The notes under the pieces were generated by a model. It was not told the origin of the DNA, did not search any database, and saw nothing but the letters and a program-made list of their open reading frames with translations. Shown here piece by piece: positions 20,059 through 20,606 of a stretch of DNA of 20,606 nt (position 1 is the first letter of the stretch; every line of letters starts with the position of its first letter). The stretch lies in assembly GCA_905397405.1 (NCBI GenBank), contig CAJPVJ010000769.1:1-20606 (forward strand), written 5' to 3'. Made by a program: the position numbers and the translations under genes. This stretch comes from Oppiella nova (taxonomy: Eukaryota; Arthropoda; Arachnida; Sarcoptiformes; Oppiidae).

Positions 20059-20163
20059 TCATAAGATAACACAACACCGACAATATCGCGGCCGAGGCGT
20101 CACGGATGGGGGTGGAGTGACCGGTGCGAAGTAGGCGTGCACTTTGAGGTCAGGCAAGTGATT
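20059..20163 (-). CDS. Candidate terminal exon with C-terminal CaaX (CVIL) prenylation motif
   Basis: On the minus strand an acceptor GATGATTACAG (AG at 20165-20164) precedes 34 sense codons and a TGA at 20061-20059. The 105 bp are about 55% G+C by hand count, against very A+T-rich flanks, and contain several CpGs, as the exex exons do. The peptide begins NHLPDLKVHAYF, has a TPPPS turn and ends PRPRYCRCCVIL. The last four residues fit a CaaX box; Leu at the X position usually means geranylgeranylation by GGTase-I. The extra cysteines and nearby arginines would suit palmitoylation and membrane binding, as in Ral- or paralemmin-type tails. I cannot name the protein. Earlier exons would lie right of the window; I found none convincing in 20164-20606. 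Confidence 0.45.
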   Translation of the reverse strand, partial: NHLPDLKVHAYFAPVTPPPSVTPRPRYCRCCVIL

Positions 20164-20606
20164 CTGTAATCATCAGACAAATATCATAATTATTTCAATT
20201 ATTTGTTATTCATTACATTACAGACAATTCTTATAACATTATTATTATCAACCACTCAACACATCTGACAGATTGAGCAATTCATTGAAAACAATTACCA
20301 GTATTAATATACTGATACAGTAGGTCTACTCACATGTCAGGGACACTGTTTCAGAATATATTATATTTTGAATCATAATTTAGATATAACTTCAAATGGA
20401 CTCTAATGTACTGTAAGTTAATGAATGTGTGGCATGTGTGCAGTGGTTGCTCTGAAACTAAGTAAACAAGTAATAAGGAAACAAACTCTTAATCTTCTAA
20501 TGCCAGCTCTGGTGATGAGTTGACAGTCGTATAACTCAATTCGTTGCAAACTATGACAAGTAATTAGATGATCGAGTGATGTGTCTGTGATTAGGGGACA
20601 GTTGTC
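20164..20606. other. Right-edge A+T-rich DNA, possible intron of the minus-strand gene
   Basis: If the terminal exon at 20059-20163 is real, this is the 3' part of its last intron. One possible minus-strand acceptor/donor pair around 20330-20420 encloses frames closed by stops, so no further exon is claimed. Confidence 0.3.

Noticed and set aside
1-20606. Search for tRNA or snRNA genes, transposase or reverse-transcriptase remnants, retroviral or other virus-like elements, CRISPR arrays
   Set aside because: No convincing A/B-box pair, U6-like sequence, transposon protein motif, long terminal repeat or spaced repeat array was seen by eye.

Overview
The window looks like animal nuclear DNA, most likely from an arthropod and plausibly a mite or other chelicerate. 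Non-coding DNA is very A+T-rich, exons are clearly richer in G+C and flanked by GT..AG introns, and the one confidently identified gene is the Mnx/extra-extra homeobox gene. The species cannot be named from this window. Nothing bacterial (operon, CRISPR array, insertion sequence) was seen.

Layout. (1) 1-1221, + strand: the last coding exon of a gene that starts left of the window. It encodes a disordered, Lys/His/Asp/Arg-rich tail typical of a nuclear protein (cyclin T-like is only a guess), followed by AATAAA signals at 1370 and 1597-1606. (2) 1607-about 5140: A+T-rich intergenic DNA with a few short tandem repeats and no gene I can support. (3) 5531-13262, + strand: a complete three-exon Mnx/exex gene of 427 residues. 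Exon 1 (5531-6206) carries the N-terminal NFCIDALLA eh1-type repressor motif and the pre-homeodomain IDWLARAG motif. Exon 2 (9626-9786) holds homeodomain residues 1-44. Exon 3 (12816-13262) holds residues 45-60 and a Ser-rich tail. Introns of 3419 and 3029 bp separate them. Intron 1 has a GA microsatellite and a 9-bp minisatellite; intron 2 has two GA-rich blocks and a recent ~0.7-kb direct tandem duplication. (4) 13263-17680: 3' UTR and downstream DNA, with more GA/CT tracts (one pair arranged as a 31-bp inverted repeat) and a patch of 9-bp and 21-bp repeats. (5) 17690-18190: an isolated patch richer in G+C with an unrecognised 140-codon ORF. (6) 20059-20163, - strand: a short, G+C-rich candidate terminal exon ending in a CaaX-type prenylation signal (CVIL), suggesting a neighbouring gene that enters from the right edge.

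The genes show no sign of working as a unit. The exex locus is an ordinary developmental regulator gene set in repeat-studded non-coding DNA. The features most worth a second look are the intron-2 duplication with its conserved hairpin, the cluster of GA tracts around exex, the candidate CaaX exon, and the G+C-rich ORF patch.
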